Origin: an uncultured Lachnospiraceae bacterium
GTDB lineage: Bacteria; Bacillota; Clostridia; Lachnospirales; Lachnospiraceae
NCBI GenBank assembly: GCA_910578175.1
Contig: CAJTPF010000008.1
Coordinates: 36,615 to 88,271 of the forward strand
DNA length: 51,657 nucleotides
Reading direction: 5' to 3'
A program made the position numbers and the translations under genes. Below are positions 1 through 8,363 of this stretch, one piece after another (the stretch's first letter is position 1; every line of letters begins with the position of its first letter). The notes under the pieces are model-generated. The model was not told the origin of the DNA. It did no database searches and worked only from the letters and a program-made list of their open reading frames with translations.

Positions 1-647
1 ACATAGAAAATAAAATAAAAGCAAATAATAGAGATAATACAGAATATGGGGATGACATAAAAAAATTAATCATTCAAAATGATGGAAAAATAGTGTTTCA
101 GGATATGAAATTATCAAATGAAGAATTAAATTTAAAAGATTCAGAATGTATTGATATTGCTGAAGAATTTATGGATAGTATTGATTTGAATTCTGAAGAA
201 TTAGATGTTTATGGAATTGTTGATATAACATGTAATGATATTGATAAACCAGAAAGTAAAATGATTATAGAAAAGCAAGTAATATTTAATAGACAAATAA
301 ATGGTATTGATGTATATGGTGATTCGAAAGTTATTGTGGCTATAAAAAGTGATGGAAGTATTGGAAAATTTATGGCAAATTATAATAATCTAAGCACGAA
401 AATTCCGATTGATAAATTTAACTCTGTAACAACTGGAATTGAAAAGATTAAGAAATATGAAGGATATATAGATGTACCTGAAAATACAAATCAGATAGAA
501 TTAAAAAATGTTGAAATTAAATATTGGGAGAGTGAAGATGATTCTAAATCATATGTAATTCAACCTGTATATGAATATACTGGAAAAGCATATGATGGTG
601 AAGAATACTTGGGAACCGTTAAAATTATTGAACCAATGGCATATTAA
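1..647 (+). CDS. Hypothetical protein, FTP/PepSY-like, 5' truncated by the window
   Basis: The reading frame is open from base 3 to a TAA at 645-647, so the start lies outside the window and only about 214 C-terminal residues are seen. A GTG at 93 is the first possible internal start but has no convincing ribosome binding site. A central stretch (an FNRQINGIDVYG segment followed by a strand and KSDGSIG) resembles the FTP propeptide or PepSY fold of secreted proteins, and what follows looks like alternating beta strands. I infer an extracytoplasmic protein, but the N-terminus that would show a signal peptide is missing. Codons are strikingly A/T-rich (many AAT, GAT, ATT, AAA) compared with rplS and everything downstream, which suggests acquired DNA. 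The family assignment is weak. Confidence 0.6.
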   Translation, partial: IENKIKANNRDNTEYGDDIKKLIIQNDGKIVFQDMKLSNEELNLKDSECIDIAEEFMDSIDLNSEELDVYGIVDITCNDIDKPESKMIIEKQVIFNRQINGIDVYGDSKVIVAIKSDGSIGKFMANYNNLSTKIPIDKFNSVTTGIEKIKKYEGYIDVPENTNQIELKNVEIKYWESEDDSKSYVIQPVYEYTGKAYDGEEYLGTVKIIEPMAY

Positions 648-727
648 AAAACTGAATTTATTTGATAATGAGAAAAAAATCTGCTTGCCAAATATTGAAT
701 TATATGGTAAAGTGGTATCGTTGTGAG

Positions 728-776
728 AATTGGATGTTCCGCTTTTACATGAAATGTATTATTGAACACCGGAATT
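728..776 (+). promoter_or_regulatory. Possible L19 leader hairpin before rplS
   Basis: TTGGATGTTC at 730-739 can pair with GAACACCGG at 764-772, with a bulged A and two G-U pairs, closing a loop of about 24 bases just before the GGAGG site at 781. Structured leaders upstream of rplS that mediate ribosomal-protein autoregulation are known in Firmicutes. I see the stem, but I am inferring the role from its position. Confidence 0.35.
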
Positions 777-793
777 TTAAGGAGGTCACACAA

Positions 794-1141
794 ATGAATG
801 AAATAATCAGAAATATTGAGGCAGCACAGTTAAAAGAATCTGTTCCAGAGTTTCATGTAGGTGATACTGTAAGAGTACACGCTAAAATTAAAGAAGGAAA
901 CCGTGAAAGAATCCAGGTTTTTGAAGGCACTGTTCTGAAGAGACAGGGCGGAAGTTCCAGAGAAACATTTACCGTCAGAAAGTCATCAAACGGAATCGGC
1001 GTTGAGAAAACATGGCCATTACATTCACCAAACGTTGAAAAGATTGAAGTTGTACGTCTGGGTAAAGTAAGAAGAGCGAAACTTAACTATTTAAGAACCA
1101 GAGTTGGTAAAGCAGCGAAGGTAAAAGAGTTAGTTAAATAA
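794..1141 (+). CDS. rplS: 50S ribosomal protein L19
   Basis: This 115-residue protein matches the usual length of bacterial L19, a large-subunit protein at the 30S-50S interface. The family core is visible: FHVGDTVRVHAKI near residue 20, IQVFEGTVLKRQGG near 40, SNGIGVEKTWPLHSPNVEKI near 65, and a basic tail with RLGKVRRAKLNYLR. The frame is open further upstream, but ATG 794 is preceded by GGAGG at 781-785 with good spacing and gives the exact family N-terminus. A strong intrinsic terminator follows at once, so rplS ends its transcript. The usual upstream partner trmD is not in view; the neighbour is an AT-rich hypothetical gene. Confidence 0.97.
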   Translation: MNEIIRNIEAAQLKESVPEFHVGDTVRVHAKIKEGNRERIQVFEGTVLKRQGGSSRETFTVRKSSNGIGVEKTWPLHSPNVEKIEVVRLGKVRRAKLNYLRTRVGKAAKVKELVK

Positions 1142-1163
1142 TTCGAATGGAAAACGGGATAAT

Positions 1164-1200
1164 AAAAGGACAAGTACATATGTATTTTGTCCTTTTTTCC
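1164..1200 (+). terminator. Intrinsic terminator after rplS
   Basis: A ten-base stem (AAAAGGACAA at 1164-1173 with TTGTCCTTTT at 1187-1196) ends in a run of T residues. It separates rplS from lepB. Confidence 0.85.
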
Positions 1201-1252
1201 ATCTTCATTCGCAATCGCCTGATATCTTAAAATTGAAAAAGGAGATGGCTCA

Positions 1253-1816
1253 ATGCGTTTTTATAATGCCATGCCGGATAAGAATACAGCAATTGATAAA
1301 GTTTTTAAATGGGTCGTGGATATTGTTGTAGTGGCAATGTTAGCTGTATTTCTGATGAATTATATCGGCTTAAGAACAAAAGTAGTTGGAAACTCCATGG
1401 CAAAAGAGCTGGTAAATAATGATGAAGTTTTTATTGATACGCTGATCTACAGACTGAAAAAACCTTCCAGATTTGACGTGATATCCTTTACGAAGCAAGG
1501 TGCAGACGGAGGGTCCATGGAATATATAAAACGAATCATCGGCCTTCCGGGAGAAACCGTGGAAATCAAAGACGGAAGGATATATATAGATAATAAACTG
1601 CTGGACTATAATAAGGATATGGAGGATATTGTAAATCCGGGGCTTGCATCTTCTCCCATTACCTTATCTTATAATGAATATTTTGTAATAGGCGACAATT
1701 GGAACAGCAGTGAAGACAGCCGTTCCGGTACGGTAGAAAATGTCAGAGAGGAAGAGATCACCGGAAAAGTCTGGCTGGTAATATCGCCCTTTGTGAGAAT
1801 CGGACTGGTGAATTAA
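1253..1816 (+). CDS. lepB: Type I signal peptidase
   Basis: This membrane serine protease removes signal peptides from secreted proteins on the outer face of the membrane. The 187-residue protein has one N-terminal transmembrane segment (about residues 20-38) and then the Ser/Lys dyad: Ser48 in GNSMAKEL and Lys93 in YIKRIIGLPGE. The later conserved box GDNWNSSEDSR lies near residue 147. Length and single membrane span are typical of Gram-positive SipS-type enzymes. The start ATG has AAAGGAG upstream. It sits between rplS and rbgA, as lepB-like genes do in related genomes. Confidence 0.95.
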   Translation: MRFYNAMPDKNTAIDKVFKWVVDIVVVAMLAVFLMNYIGLRTKVVGNSMAKELVNNDEVFIDTLIYRLKKPSRFDVISFTKQGADGGSMEYIKRIIGLPGETVEIKDGRIYIDNKLLDYNKDMEDIVNPGLASSPITLSYNEYFVIGDNWNSSEDSRSGTVENVREEEITGKVWLVISPFVRIGLVN

Positions 1817-1866
1817 AGAATGTAACGGTTGCATAACCGTATGGAAAGAAGATAAAGGAGGCACAT

Positions 1867-2712
1867 ATGCAGTTTCAATGGTATCCGGGACACATGACAA
1901 AAGCAAGAAGAATGATGGAGGAAGATATTAAGCTGATCGATCTGGTAATCGAACTGGTAGATGCCAGATTACCTTTCAGCAGCCGGAATCCTGATATCGA
2001 TAACATTGGTAAAAATAAAGCAAGACTGATCCTTTTAAATAAATGCGACCTTGCAGATGAGACCAAAACCCGGAAATGGGAAAAATGGTTTGAAAGACAG
2101 GGATATTTTACCGTAATGGTGAATGCCAGAAGCGGTGCGGGAATCAAAGATATCAACAGTGTTATTAAAGAGGCTTGTAAGGAAAAGACAGAGAGGGACC
2201 GGAGGCGGGGAATATTAAACCGTCCGGTCCGGGCGATGGTGGTGGGGATTCCAAATGTTGGAAAATCTACATTTATTAATTCCTATGCCAGAAAGGCATG
2301 TACAAAGACCGGAAACAAACCGGGTGTGACCAAAGGAAAACAATGGATCAAACTTAGTAATACCCTGGAGCTGCTGGATACCCCGGGAATCTTATGGCCG
2401 AAATTCGAGGATCAGACCGTAGGGCTTCGTCTGGCGCTGGTGGGATCCATTAAAGACGAAATATTGAATATTACGGAACTGTCAATGGAATTGCTGAAAT
2501 TTATGCGTGAAGATTACAATGGAATGATCGCAAAACGATACGGAATCGAAGAGAAAGAAAATCCTCTGGATACCCTGTTTGAAATCGCAAGAGCCAGACA
2601 CTGTCTGTTAAAGGGCAGCGAACCGGATATTGAGAAAGCCGCTGCGATCGTATTGGAAGAATTCAGAAACGGGAAAATTGGAAGAATCAGCCTGGAAGAA
2701 CCCCGGTTGTAA
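1867..2712 (+). CDS. rbgA: Ribosome biogenesis GTPase RbgA (YlqF)
   Basis: RbgA is a circularly permuted GTPase needed for late assembly of the 50S subunit in Firmicutes. In this 281-residue protein the G motifs appear in permuted order: G4 NKCDLAD near residue 58, then G1 GIPNVGKSTFIN near 125, then G3 DTPGIL near 174. The N-terminus FQWYPGHMTKARR is the family signature, and a C-terminal helical ANTAR-like region follows. AAAGGAGG precedes the ATG. It is followed by rnhB after 20 bases, the same pair order as in Bacillus. Confidence 0.96.
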   Translation: MQFQWYPGHMTKARRMMEEDIKLIDLVIELVDARLPFSSRNPDIDNIGKNKARLILLNKCDLADETKTRKWEKWFERQGYFTVMVNARSGAGIKDINSVIKEACKEKTERDRRRGILNRPVRAMVVGIPNVGKSTFINSYARKACTKTGNKPGVTKGKQWIKLSNTLELLDTPGILWPKFEDQTVGLRLALVGSIKDEILNITELSMELLKFMREDYNGMIAKRYGIEEKENPLDTLFEIARARHCLLKGSEPDIEKAAAIVLEEFRNGKIGRISLEEPRL

Positions 2713-2732
2713 AAAACGAAAGGAGAAACGCT

Positions 2733-3503
2733 ATGTCAACGGGTAAGAAAATCAGTGAGATTAAAGCAATGTTTGAAGCTGCCTCTATCGAAGAATACAT
2801 TCTTTTACTTGAAAAGTTTTCCCATGATGAACGAACGGGTGTTAAAAGTATCGTAAACAGATATAAAAAGAAACTGGAGGCTTACCATGCAGAAGTTCAG
2901 AGGACCGAAGGAATGAAAGCCTATGAAAATAAATATTCCCAATATCAGTTTATCTGCGGGATCGATGAGGTAGGCAGAGGGCCGCTGGCAGGTCCGGTAT
3001 GTGCCGGAGCCGTCATTCTGCCAAAGGATGAAACCATTTTATATCTCAATGATTCCAAGAAATTAACGGCCGGAAAGAGAGAAGAACTATACGACATCAT
3101 TATGGAGCGGGCAGTGGCAGTCCAAACGGCGTTTATCAGCCATGAGATCATCGATAAGATCAATATCCTGCAGGCAACATATGAAGCCATGCGGACGGCG
3201 GTTAAGAAACTTTCACCGACACCCGATATATTATTAAACGATGCGGTTACGATTCCGGAAATAGACAGTGCTATTGTTCAGGTTCCGATCATTCACGGGG
3301 ATGCCAGAAGCGTATCCATTGCCGCAGCCAGTATTGTCGCCAAGGTAGAGCGGGACAGACTGATGCAGGAATATGATACATTATATCCGGAATACGGATT
3401 TGCAAGCAATAAGGGCTACGGCTCCAAAGAGCATATGGAAGCCATAAAAAAATACGGAGCATGCCCGATTCATCGATTAAGCTTTTTGAAAGGTCTGATA
3501 TAG
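2733..3503 (+). CDS. rnhB: Ribonuclease HII
   Basis: RNase HII cleaves the RNA strand of RNA-DNA hybrids and removes misincorporated ribonucleotides. The catalytic core starts at GIDEVGRGPLAGPV, with Asp78 and Glu79 as metal ligands. The later conserved block GDARSVSIAAASIVAKVERD is near residue 190. An extra N-terminal helical domain of about 70 residues precedes the core, as in Bacillus RnhB, so the 256-residue length is normal. GAAAGGAG precedes the ATG. The next gene starts on the base after the stop codon. Confidence 0.95.
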   Translation: MSTGKKISEIKAMFEAASIEEYILLLEKFSHDERTGVKSIVNRYKKKLEAYHAEVQRTEGMKAYENKYSQYQFICGIDEVGRGPLAGPVCAGAVILPKDETILYLNDSKKLTAGKREELYDIIMERAVAVQTAFISHEIIDKINILQATYEAMRTAVKKLSPTPDILLNDAVTIPEIDSAIVQVPIIHGDARSVSIAAASIVAKVERDRLMQEYDTLYPEYGFASNKGYGSKEHMEAIKKYGACPIHRLSFLKGLI

Positions 3504-5360
3504 TTGAATGTGAATATCAACAATCTGTTACAAAATTATAACCAGGCAGATGCCGTCGCCAGTGAAGAAGGTTTAAAGGGCGGAACGGAAGCAGTCATAA
3601 ACGGAAAAACGGAAACCGGAGAAACCGATGGAACCATGTCGCTGAAACAATTGTCCGTGGGGGATATTTTTCGTGCCAAGATATTGGATATTCGAAATCT
3701 GGAAGTGCGGATTCAGCTTTCCAACAGCCAGGAAGTAAAAGCCCTTATGGGAGAAGCCCTGGAACTGAATATCGGAGAGGAACTGACCTTTCAGGTAAAA
3801 GCCAACGGGGGTCATGGAATCGTATTGCGGCCGGTGGGAAATTCAGATATTCCTTCCGAACTGGTGACAAAATCACTGCTTGGCGCAGGATTGTCAATGA
3901 ATGATAAAAACATAGCGGTTGTAAAAGAACTCATCGGCAGCGGACAGCCCATCGACCGTCAGTCGGTTTTAAATATGGTAAAACTTCTGAATACATATAA
4001 AGGGGAAAGCATTGAAAAGCTGTCACAGATGATAAAGCACGGAATCGAGATCACGCCTGAAAATCTGGAGCAGTATGATAAATATATGAATTATGAGCAT
4101 AAGATATCCGACAGTATGCAGAATTTAACCAATGCACTGGAAGAATATATTCAGGAAAATACTACCGGAAATATAAAACCGATGGTACAGTTATTCACCC
4201 AGTTGTCTCAGGCGTTTCAGGAACAGCCGGAGATTCTCCGGACAGATCTTCCTGCTCAGACAGTGACTGGTGAAACGCAATCCGGTCCGGTGGACGGTAT
4301 GTCCGGAAAGGTTCCGTATCCTTCGGAATCCCTGCATACGGCAGAAACCTTTCCACAGGATGCAGAAAACAGTCAGGGAAAACAAACAGCGGAAATAATT
4401 ACGGCAGAAAAGAATGTTCACGGATTTTCCGGTCCGGAACAGAATACAGTTCCCGATCCTGTAAAACAGGACTTAGTGCAGAATCCGGCGGAGACTGATA
4501 CGGAACCGTGGAATCATGGAATGGAAAAACTTCAGGATACAGAATATCTGACTCTGACCAAGGATTTGTCCCAGGGAGAATCACTTTCGAAATTAATGGA
4601 TTCGATTGCCCGTGCGGATACCTTTCAGCAACTGGCAGAGGTGCTTGGACAAATGGACCGGCAGGGTTTTACGGAGTCACAGACTGTGAAGGTTCTTCAT
4701 TCCTCTTCGTTTCGGAACGCAGTGAAAGCAGCCCTTCGAAATAAAGGGGTGTTAAATATTTCTGATAAATCGGATGAAACAATATTAGATAAAAAGGATA
4801 TAAATAATTTATATGAGAGATTACTCCGGGCGGCGGATACTATTGAAAAAAATATTAAAGGCGGCAGTCCGCGGGAAAATAATCTTTTAAATCAGGCAAA
4901 AGACCTGAAAAATAATATTTTGTTCATGAATGATTTAAACCAGATTGCTTCCTATGTCCAGCTTCCGTATAAAATTAATTCCCGACAGGAACAGGGTGAT
5001 TTATATGTATATGGCAGGAAACGAAAAAGAACCGGGACAGACGAAAAAATAACAGCGTTTCTGCATCTGGACTTAGACCATCTTGGAGCAACGGATATCA
5101 ATGTGGAACTGGTGAATCAGGCAGTATCCGCAAAGTTTACGCTGAATAACCGAATTTCAGAAAAGCTGGTTGAAGAGCATCTGCATGAACTTCAGGCACG
5201 CCTGGAACAGAAAGGATATTCCGTAAATCTGTCTGCGGAAACCGTTGTTCAGGAACAAACTGCAGTTTCCCGGCAGTCCGGCGTGGTTTTAAATCATATA
5301 TTTGAACACGATGAAAGCACTTCAAACATCAAACGATACTCATTTGACATTCGCGCATAA
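3504..5360 (+). CDS. YlqG-like protein with FliK-type C-terminal domain
   Basis: This 618-residue protein has three parts: an N-terminal globular region (about 45-115) with GDIFRAKILDIRNLEVRIQL, a low-complexity Gln/Glu/Pro-rich middle (about 250-350), and a C-terminal domain (about 500-600). The C-terminal part, with FLHLDLDHLGATDINVEL and then a helix and HLHELQARLEQKGYSVNLS, resembles the flagellar hook-length control (FliK) C-terminal fold. The TTG start abuts the rnhB stop, with AAAGG about 11 bases upstream; a GTG two codons later is an alternative. Position between rnhB and an FlhB-C-like gene matches ylqG of Bacillus, whose function is not established. No flagellar genes are nearby. 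Confidence 0.75.
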   Translation: MNVNINNLLQNYNQADAVASEEGLKGGTEAVINGKTETGETDGTMSLKQLSVGDIFRAKILDIRNLEVRIQLSNSQEVKALMGEALELNIGEELTFQVKANGGHGIVLRPVGNSDIPSELVTKSLLGAGLSMNDKNIAVVKELIGSGQPIDRQSVLNMVKLLNTYKGESIEKLSQMIKHGIEITPENLEQYDKYMNYEHKISDSMQNLTNALEEYIQENTTGNIKPMVQLFTQLSQAFQEQPEILRTDLPAQTVTGETQSGPVDGMSGKVPYPSESLHTAETFPQDAENSQGKQTAEIITAEKNVHGFSGPEQNTVPDPVKQDLVQNPAETDTEPWNHGMEKLQDTEYLTLTKDLSQGESLSKLMDSIARADTFQQLAEVLGQMDRQGFTESQTVKVLHSSSFRNAVKAALRNKGVLNISDKSDETILDKKDINNLYERLLRAADTIEKNIKGGSPRENNLLNQAKDLKNNILFMNDLNQIASYVQLPYKINSRQEQGDLYVYGRKRKRTGTDEKITAFLHLDLDHLGATDINVELVNQAVSAKFTLNNRISEKLVEEHLHELQARLEQKGYSVNLSAETVVQEQTAVSRQSGVVLNHIFEHDESTSNIKRYSFDIRA

Positions 5361-5395
5361 AGAAATGCGGGATTTTTAGCTCTCAGGAAAGGAAA

Positions 5396-5683
5396 ATGAT
5401 CGTATTGAATGAAAAAAATAAAAAACTGGCAATCGCACTGGAATATAATTCCGGAGAAGAAGCTCCTACCATAATCGCAACCGGTCAAGGGGTCCTGGCG
5501 GAAAAAATCATTGATAAAGCAGTGGAAGCAGACGTACCTTTATACGAAGATTCCAAACTTGCCAAAACACTGTCCAAGCTGGAAGTAGGAGAAATGATTC
5601 CGCCGGAGTTATATGGTGTAGTTGCGGAAATTCTGGTATTTGTGGATAAGATGGACCGGCTGCGAAGCAAAATACAAAAGTAA
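5396..5683 (+). CDS. YlqH: stand-alone FlhB C-terminal domain protein
   Basis: This 95-residue protein corresponds to the cytoplasmic C-terminal domain of FlhB/EscU, the substrate-specificity switch of flagellar and type III export machines, without the membrane part. The visible core runs AIALEYNSGE, then VPLYEDSKLAKTL near residue 50 and IPPELYGVVAEIL near 70. The autocleavage motif NPTH is absent; the protein begins about where the cleaved FlhB fragment would begin. GGAAAGG precedes the ATG. It follows the FliK-like gene by 35 bases and is probably co-transcribed with it. The role is unknown; the FlhB relationship is secure. Confidence 0.85.
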   Translation: MIVLNEKNKKLAIALEYNSGEEAPTIIATGQGVLAEKIIDKAVEADVPLYEDSKLAKTLSKLEVGEMIPPELYGVVAEILVFVDKMDRLRSKIQK

Positions 5684-5706
5684 AATACAAAGGATTGGGT
5701 ATAAAT

Positions 5707-6057
5707 ATGAATAAACGACTGGTGGGAAGCATGCACGAACAGGAGGCAGCCGAATATCTGAAGTCACAGGGATACCGGATCCTTATGATGAATTACCGAT
5801 GTCCGCTGGGCGAAATTGACATTGTGGCCATGGAAGGGGATACACTGGTATTCTGTGAGGTAAAGTACAGGAAAAACCTGCAATACGGTTCTCCGGCGGA
5901 AGCCGTGGATGCCAGAAAACAGAACAGGATCCGGGGAACTGCCGGAATGTATCTGGCGGAACACAGACTGCCGCCAGAGGCCGGGATTCGTTTTGACGTG
6001 GTGGCTGTTTTAAACCATACTTACACACTATATAAAAATGCGTTTGGAGGATCATAG
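5707..6057 (+). CDS. yraN: UPF0102 family protein YraN
   Basis: YraN is a small protein with a nuclease-like fold related to Holliday-junction resolvases; its substrate is not settled. Conserved features are the N-terminal EQEAAEYLKSQGYRIL, the GEIDIVAMEGDTLVFCEVKYR core holding the nuclease-like Asp and Glu-x-Lys residues, and the AVDARKQNRI helix. I chose ATG 5707 (116 residues) over an in-frame TTG at 5695, because AAAGGA at 5688-5694 is too close to the TTG. The stop abuts the pgeF start. Confidence 0.9.
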   Translation: MNKRLVGSMHEQEAAEYLKSQGYRILMMNYRCPLGEIDIVAMEGDTLVFCEVKYRKNLQYGSPAEAVDARKQNRIRGTAGMYLAEHRLPPEAGIRFDVVAVLNHTYTLYKNAFGGS

Positions 6058-6894
6058 ATGTCGGATCATTATCTGGAACAGATAAAAAAACAGGAGGTTC
6101 CTGTTATAACATTTGAGAAATTAAGTAATATCCCTTTTCTAAAGCATGGTTTTTCAACAAGACTGGGCGGCGTCAGTGAAGGGATATTTTCTTCGTTAAA
6201 TTTATCATTTAACCGTGGAGATTCACGGGAACATGTGATGGAAAATTACAGAAGAATCGCAAAAGCCGTAGGATTTGAACTCAACCATCTGGTATTATCG
6301 GCGCAGACCCATACGACCAATGTAAAACTGGTAACCAAAAAAGACTGTGGAAACGGAATAATAAGAAAAAATGCTTTTGCAGATGTGGACGGACTGATAA
6401 CTGCGGATGAAAATGTGGTTCTGGCGACTTCCTTTGCGGACTGTGTGCCTCTTTATTTTGTGGATGTAAAAAACAAAGCCATCGGACTGTCACATTCCGG
6501 CTGGCGTGGAACCGTAAACCGCATGGGGGAAGTGACCATCCAGCGGATGCAGGAAGAATTCGGAACAGATCCGAAAGACTTAATCTGTGCCATCGGCCCG
6601 TCCATCTGTCAGGATTGTTATGAAGTGGACGATATCGTAATCCAGGAGTTTCAAAAAAATTTTTCGTCCAGGGACTGTGAAGAAATCTATTATCAGACGG
6701 AAATTGGAAAGTACAGGCTGAATCTTTGGAAAGCAAACGAGCTGGTACTGGCGGAGGCCGGTGTAAGACCGGAACATATTGAGAATAGAAAAATCTGTAC
6801 CTGCTGCAACCGTGACCTATTGTTTTCCCATCGCGGTCTGAACGGAAAAAGAGGGAATCTTTCAGCATTTCTTTACAAAATACCGATTAAATGA
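6058..6894 (+). CDS. pgeF: Multicopper polyphenol oxidase / purine nucleoside phosphorylase-like protein (YlmD/PgeF)
   Basis: Members of this laccase-domain family act on purine nucleosides or on mis-made peptidoglycan precursors. The 278-residue protein shows the conserved zinc-binding and active-site blocks: LVLSAQTHT near residue 80, SFADCVPLYFVD near 125, HSGWRGTV near 146 and AIGPSICQDCYEV near 178. GGAGG lies seven bases before the ATG, which directly follows the yraN stop. Which substrate it uses cannot be told from sequence. Confidence 0.9.
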   Translation: MSDHYLEQIKKQEVPVITFEKLSNIPFLKHGFSTRLGGVSEGIFSSLNLSFNRGDSREHVMENYRRIAKAVGFELNHLVLSAQTHTTNVKLVTKKDCGNGIIRKNAFADVDGLITADENVVLATSFADCVPLYFVDVKNKAIGLSHSGWRGTVNRMGEVTIQRMQEEFGTDPKDLICAIGPSICQDCYEVDDIVIQEFQKNFSSRDCEEIYYQTEIGKYRLNLWKANELVLAEAGVRPEHIENRKICTCCNRDLLFSHRGLNGKRGNLSAFLYKIPIK

Positions 6895-6936
6895 TAATAT
6901 TATTACAGTAAACTGTTTTCACAGGCGAGGTTGATT

Positions 6937-8355
6937 ATGAAGCATATTGAACACAAAATAAAAGAGATTCTGCCCGGCTCCATAGCGGAAGAACTGGAAC
7001 TGGAACCCGGAGATGTTCTGTTGAGAATAAATGATACCGTTATAGAGGATATTTTTGATTATCAGTATCTGGCGGAGGACGATTACATCGAAGTGCTGGT
7101 AAGAAAGCAGAATGGCGAGGAATGGTTATTGGAAGTTGACAAGGAACCGGATGAAGATTTGGGAATCACCTTTGAAAACGGATTGATGGACGATTATAAA
7201 AGCTGTCATAATAAATGTATTTTCTGTTTTATCGATCAGATGCCCAAGGGTATGAGAGAAACGCTGTATTTTAAGGATGATGATTCCAGACTTTCGTTTC
7301 TGCAGGGCAATTATGTTACATTAACAAATATGTCGGAAAAAGATATTCAGCGCATTATCCGGTATCATTTAGGTCCCATTAATATATCCGTGCATACAAC
7401 GAATCCGGAACTGCGGTGTAAAATGCTGAATAACCGTTTTGCAGGAGAAGCCCTGCAAAAGATTGATATGCTGTATGAAGGCGGGATCAGTATGAATGGG
7501 CAGATCGTCTTATGTAAAGGCATCAACGACAGTGAGGAATTAATACGAAGCATTCGGGATCTAAAACAGTATATTCCGCTTATGCAGAGCGTGTCCGTGG
7601 TTCCGGCCGGACTGACAAAATACAGGCAAGGTTTATTTGAACTGAAAAGTTTTGAACAGGCGGATGCCGAAGCCGTGATCGATGTGATCGAAGAATATCA
7701 GAAGGTCTTTTATGAAACGTATGGGAATCATTTTATACATGCCAGTGATGAGTGGTATATTTTAGCGAAACGGGACTTTCCGGAAGAAGAGCGGTATGAC
7801 GGTTATCTCCAGCTGGAAAACGGAGTTGGGATGATGCGGCTGTTTCAGAATGAATTTCAGGAAGCCCTGGAACAGCTTAAGAAGGATTCCGACAAAATAA
7901 ACCGGTTCAGCGGATCGGAACATAAAACGGTTTCCATCGCTACCGGTCTGCTGGCCGGTGATTTGATCCAGAACCTTTCCCAGGTCTTGGCGGACGTCGT
8001 TGAACCGTTGGAGATCCTCTGCTATCCTATCATCAATCATTATTTCGGGGAAAAAATAACGGTTTCGGGTCTGATAACCGCTACGGATCTGACGGAGCAG
8101 TTAAGAGACAGGGAACTGGGAGATATGTTGCTGCTTCCTTCCAATATCTTAAGAAGCGGAGAAGATGTTTTTCTGGATGACATTACTTTGGAAGAACTTA
8201 AAAATACTTTACAAGTGGATATTAATATTGTAGAATCAAGCGGTCAGGGTTTTATTGACGGGATTTTACAGGTGTTTGAACCGGAAACGGAAAGAAAACG
8301 CAGAAAAAACGGGAATTTTGTATATATCAAAGCATATGACAGAGAACGGGAATAG
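6937..8355 (+). CDS. DUF512 family radical-SAM-like protein with N-terminal PDZ
   Basis: This 472-residue protein has an N-terminal PDZ-like domain (about 1-60, LPGSIAEELELEPGDVLLRI). A CxxxCxxC cluster follows at Cys90, Cys94 and Cys97 (SCHNKCIFCFIDQMPKGM), which in radical-SAM enzymes binds a 4Fe-4S cluster. Next come a barrel-like region and the C-terminal DUF512 domain. The family is widespread in Clostridia and usually sits directly before der, as here (8 bases apart); its reaction is unknown. ATG 6937 is preferred over the in-frame TTG at 6931 because GAGG at 6927-6930 has correct spacing. Confidence 0.85.
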   Translation: MKHIEHKIKEILPGSIAEELELEPGDVLLRINDTVIEDIFDYQYLAEDDYIEVLVRKQNGEEWLLEVDKEPDEDLGITFENGLMDDYKSCHNKCIFCFIDQMPKGMRETLYFKDDDSRLSFLQGNYVTLTNMSEKDIQRIIRYHLGPINISVHTTNPELRCKMLNNRFAGEALQKIDMLYEGGISMNGQIVLCKGINDSEELIRSIRDLKQYIPLMQSVSVVPAGLTKYRQGLFELKSFEQADAEAVIDVIEEYQKVFYETYGNHFIHASDEWYILAKRDFPEEERYDGYLQLENGVGMMRLFQNEFQEALEQLKKDSDKINRFSGSEHKTVSIATGLLAGDLIQNLSQVLADVVEPLEILCYPIINHYFGEKITVSGLITATDLTEQLRDRELGDMLLLPSNILRSGEDVFLDDITLEELKNTLQVDINIVESSGQGFIDGILQVFEPETERKRRKNGNFVYIKAYDRERE

Positions 8356-8363
8356 GAGAGAAT

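Noticed and set aside
662..793. Upstream extension of the rplS frame
   Set aside because: L19 starts at the ATG with GGAGG; the extension lacks similarity to L19 and overlaps the likely leader.
1664..1906. Minus-strand frame opposite lepB
   Set aside because: It lies antisense to a well-supported gene, has no ribosome binding site and no recognisable motif.
6281..6868. Minus-strand frame of 195 codons opposite pgeF
   Set aside because: Pro/Arg/Phe-rich shadow of the real gene, without a ribosome binding site.
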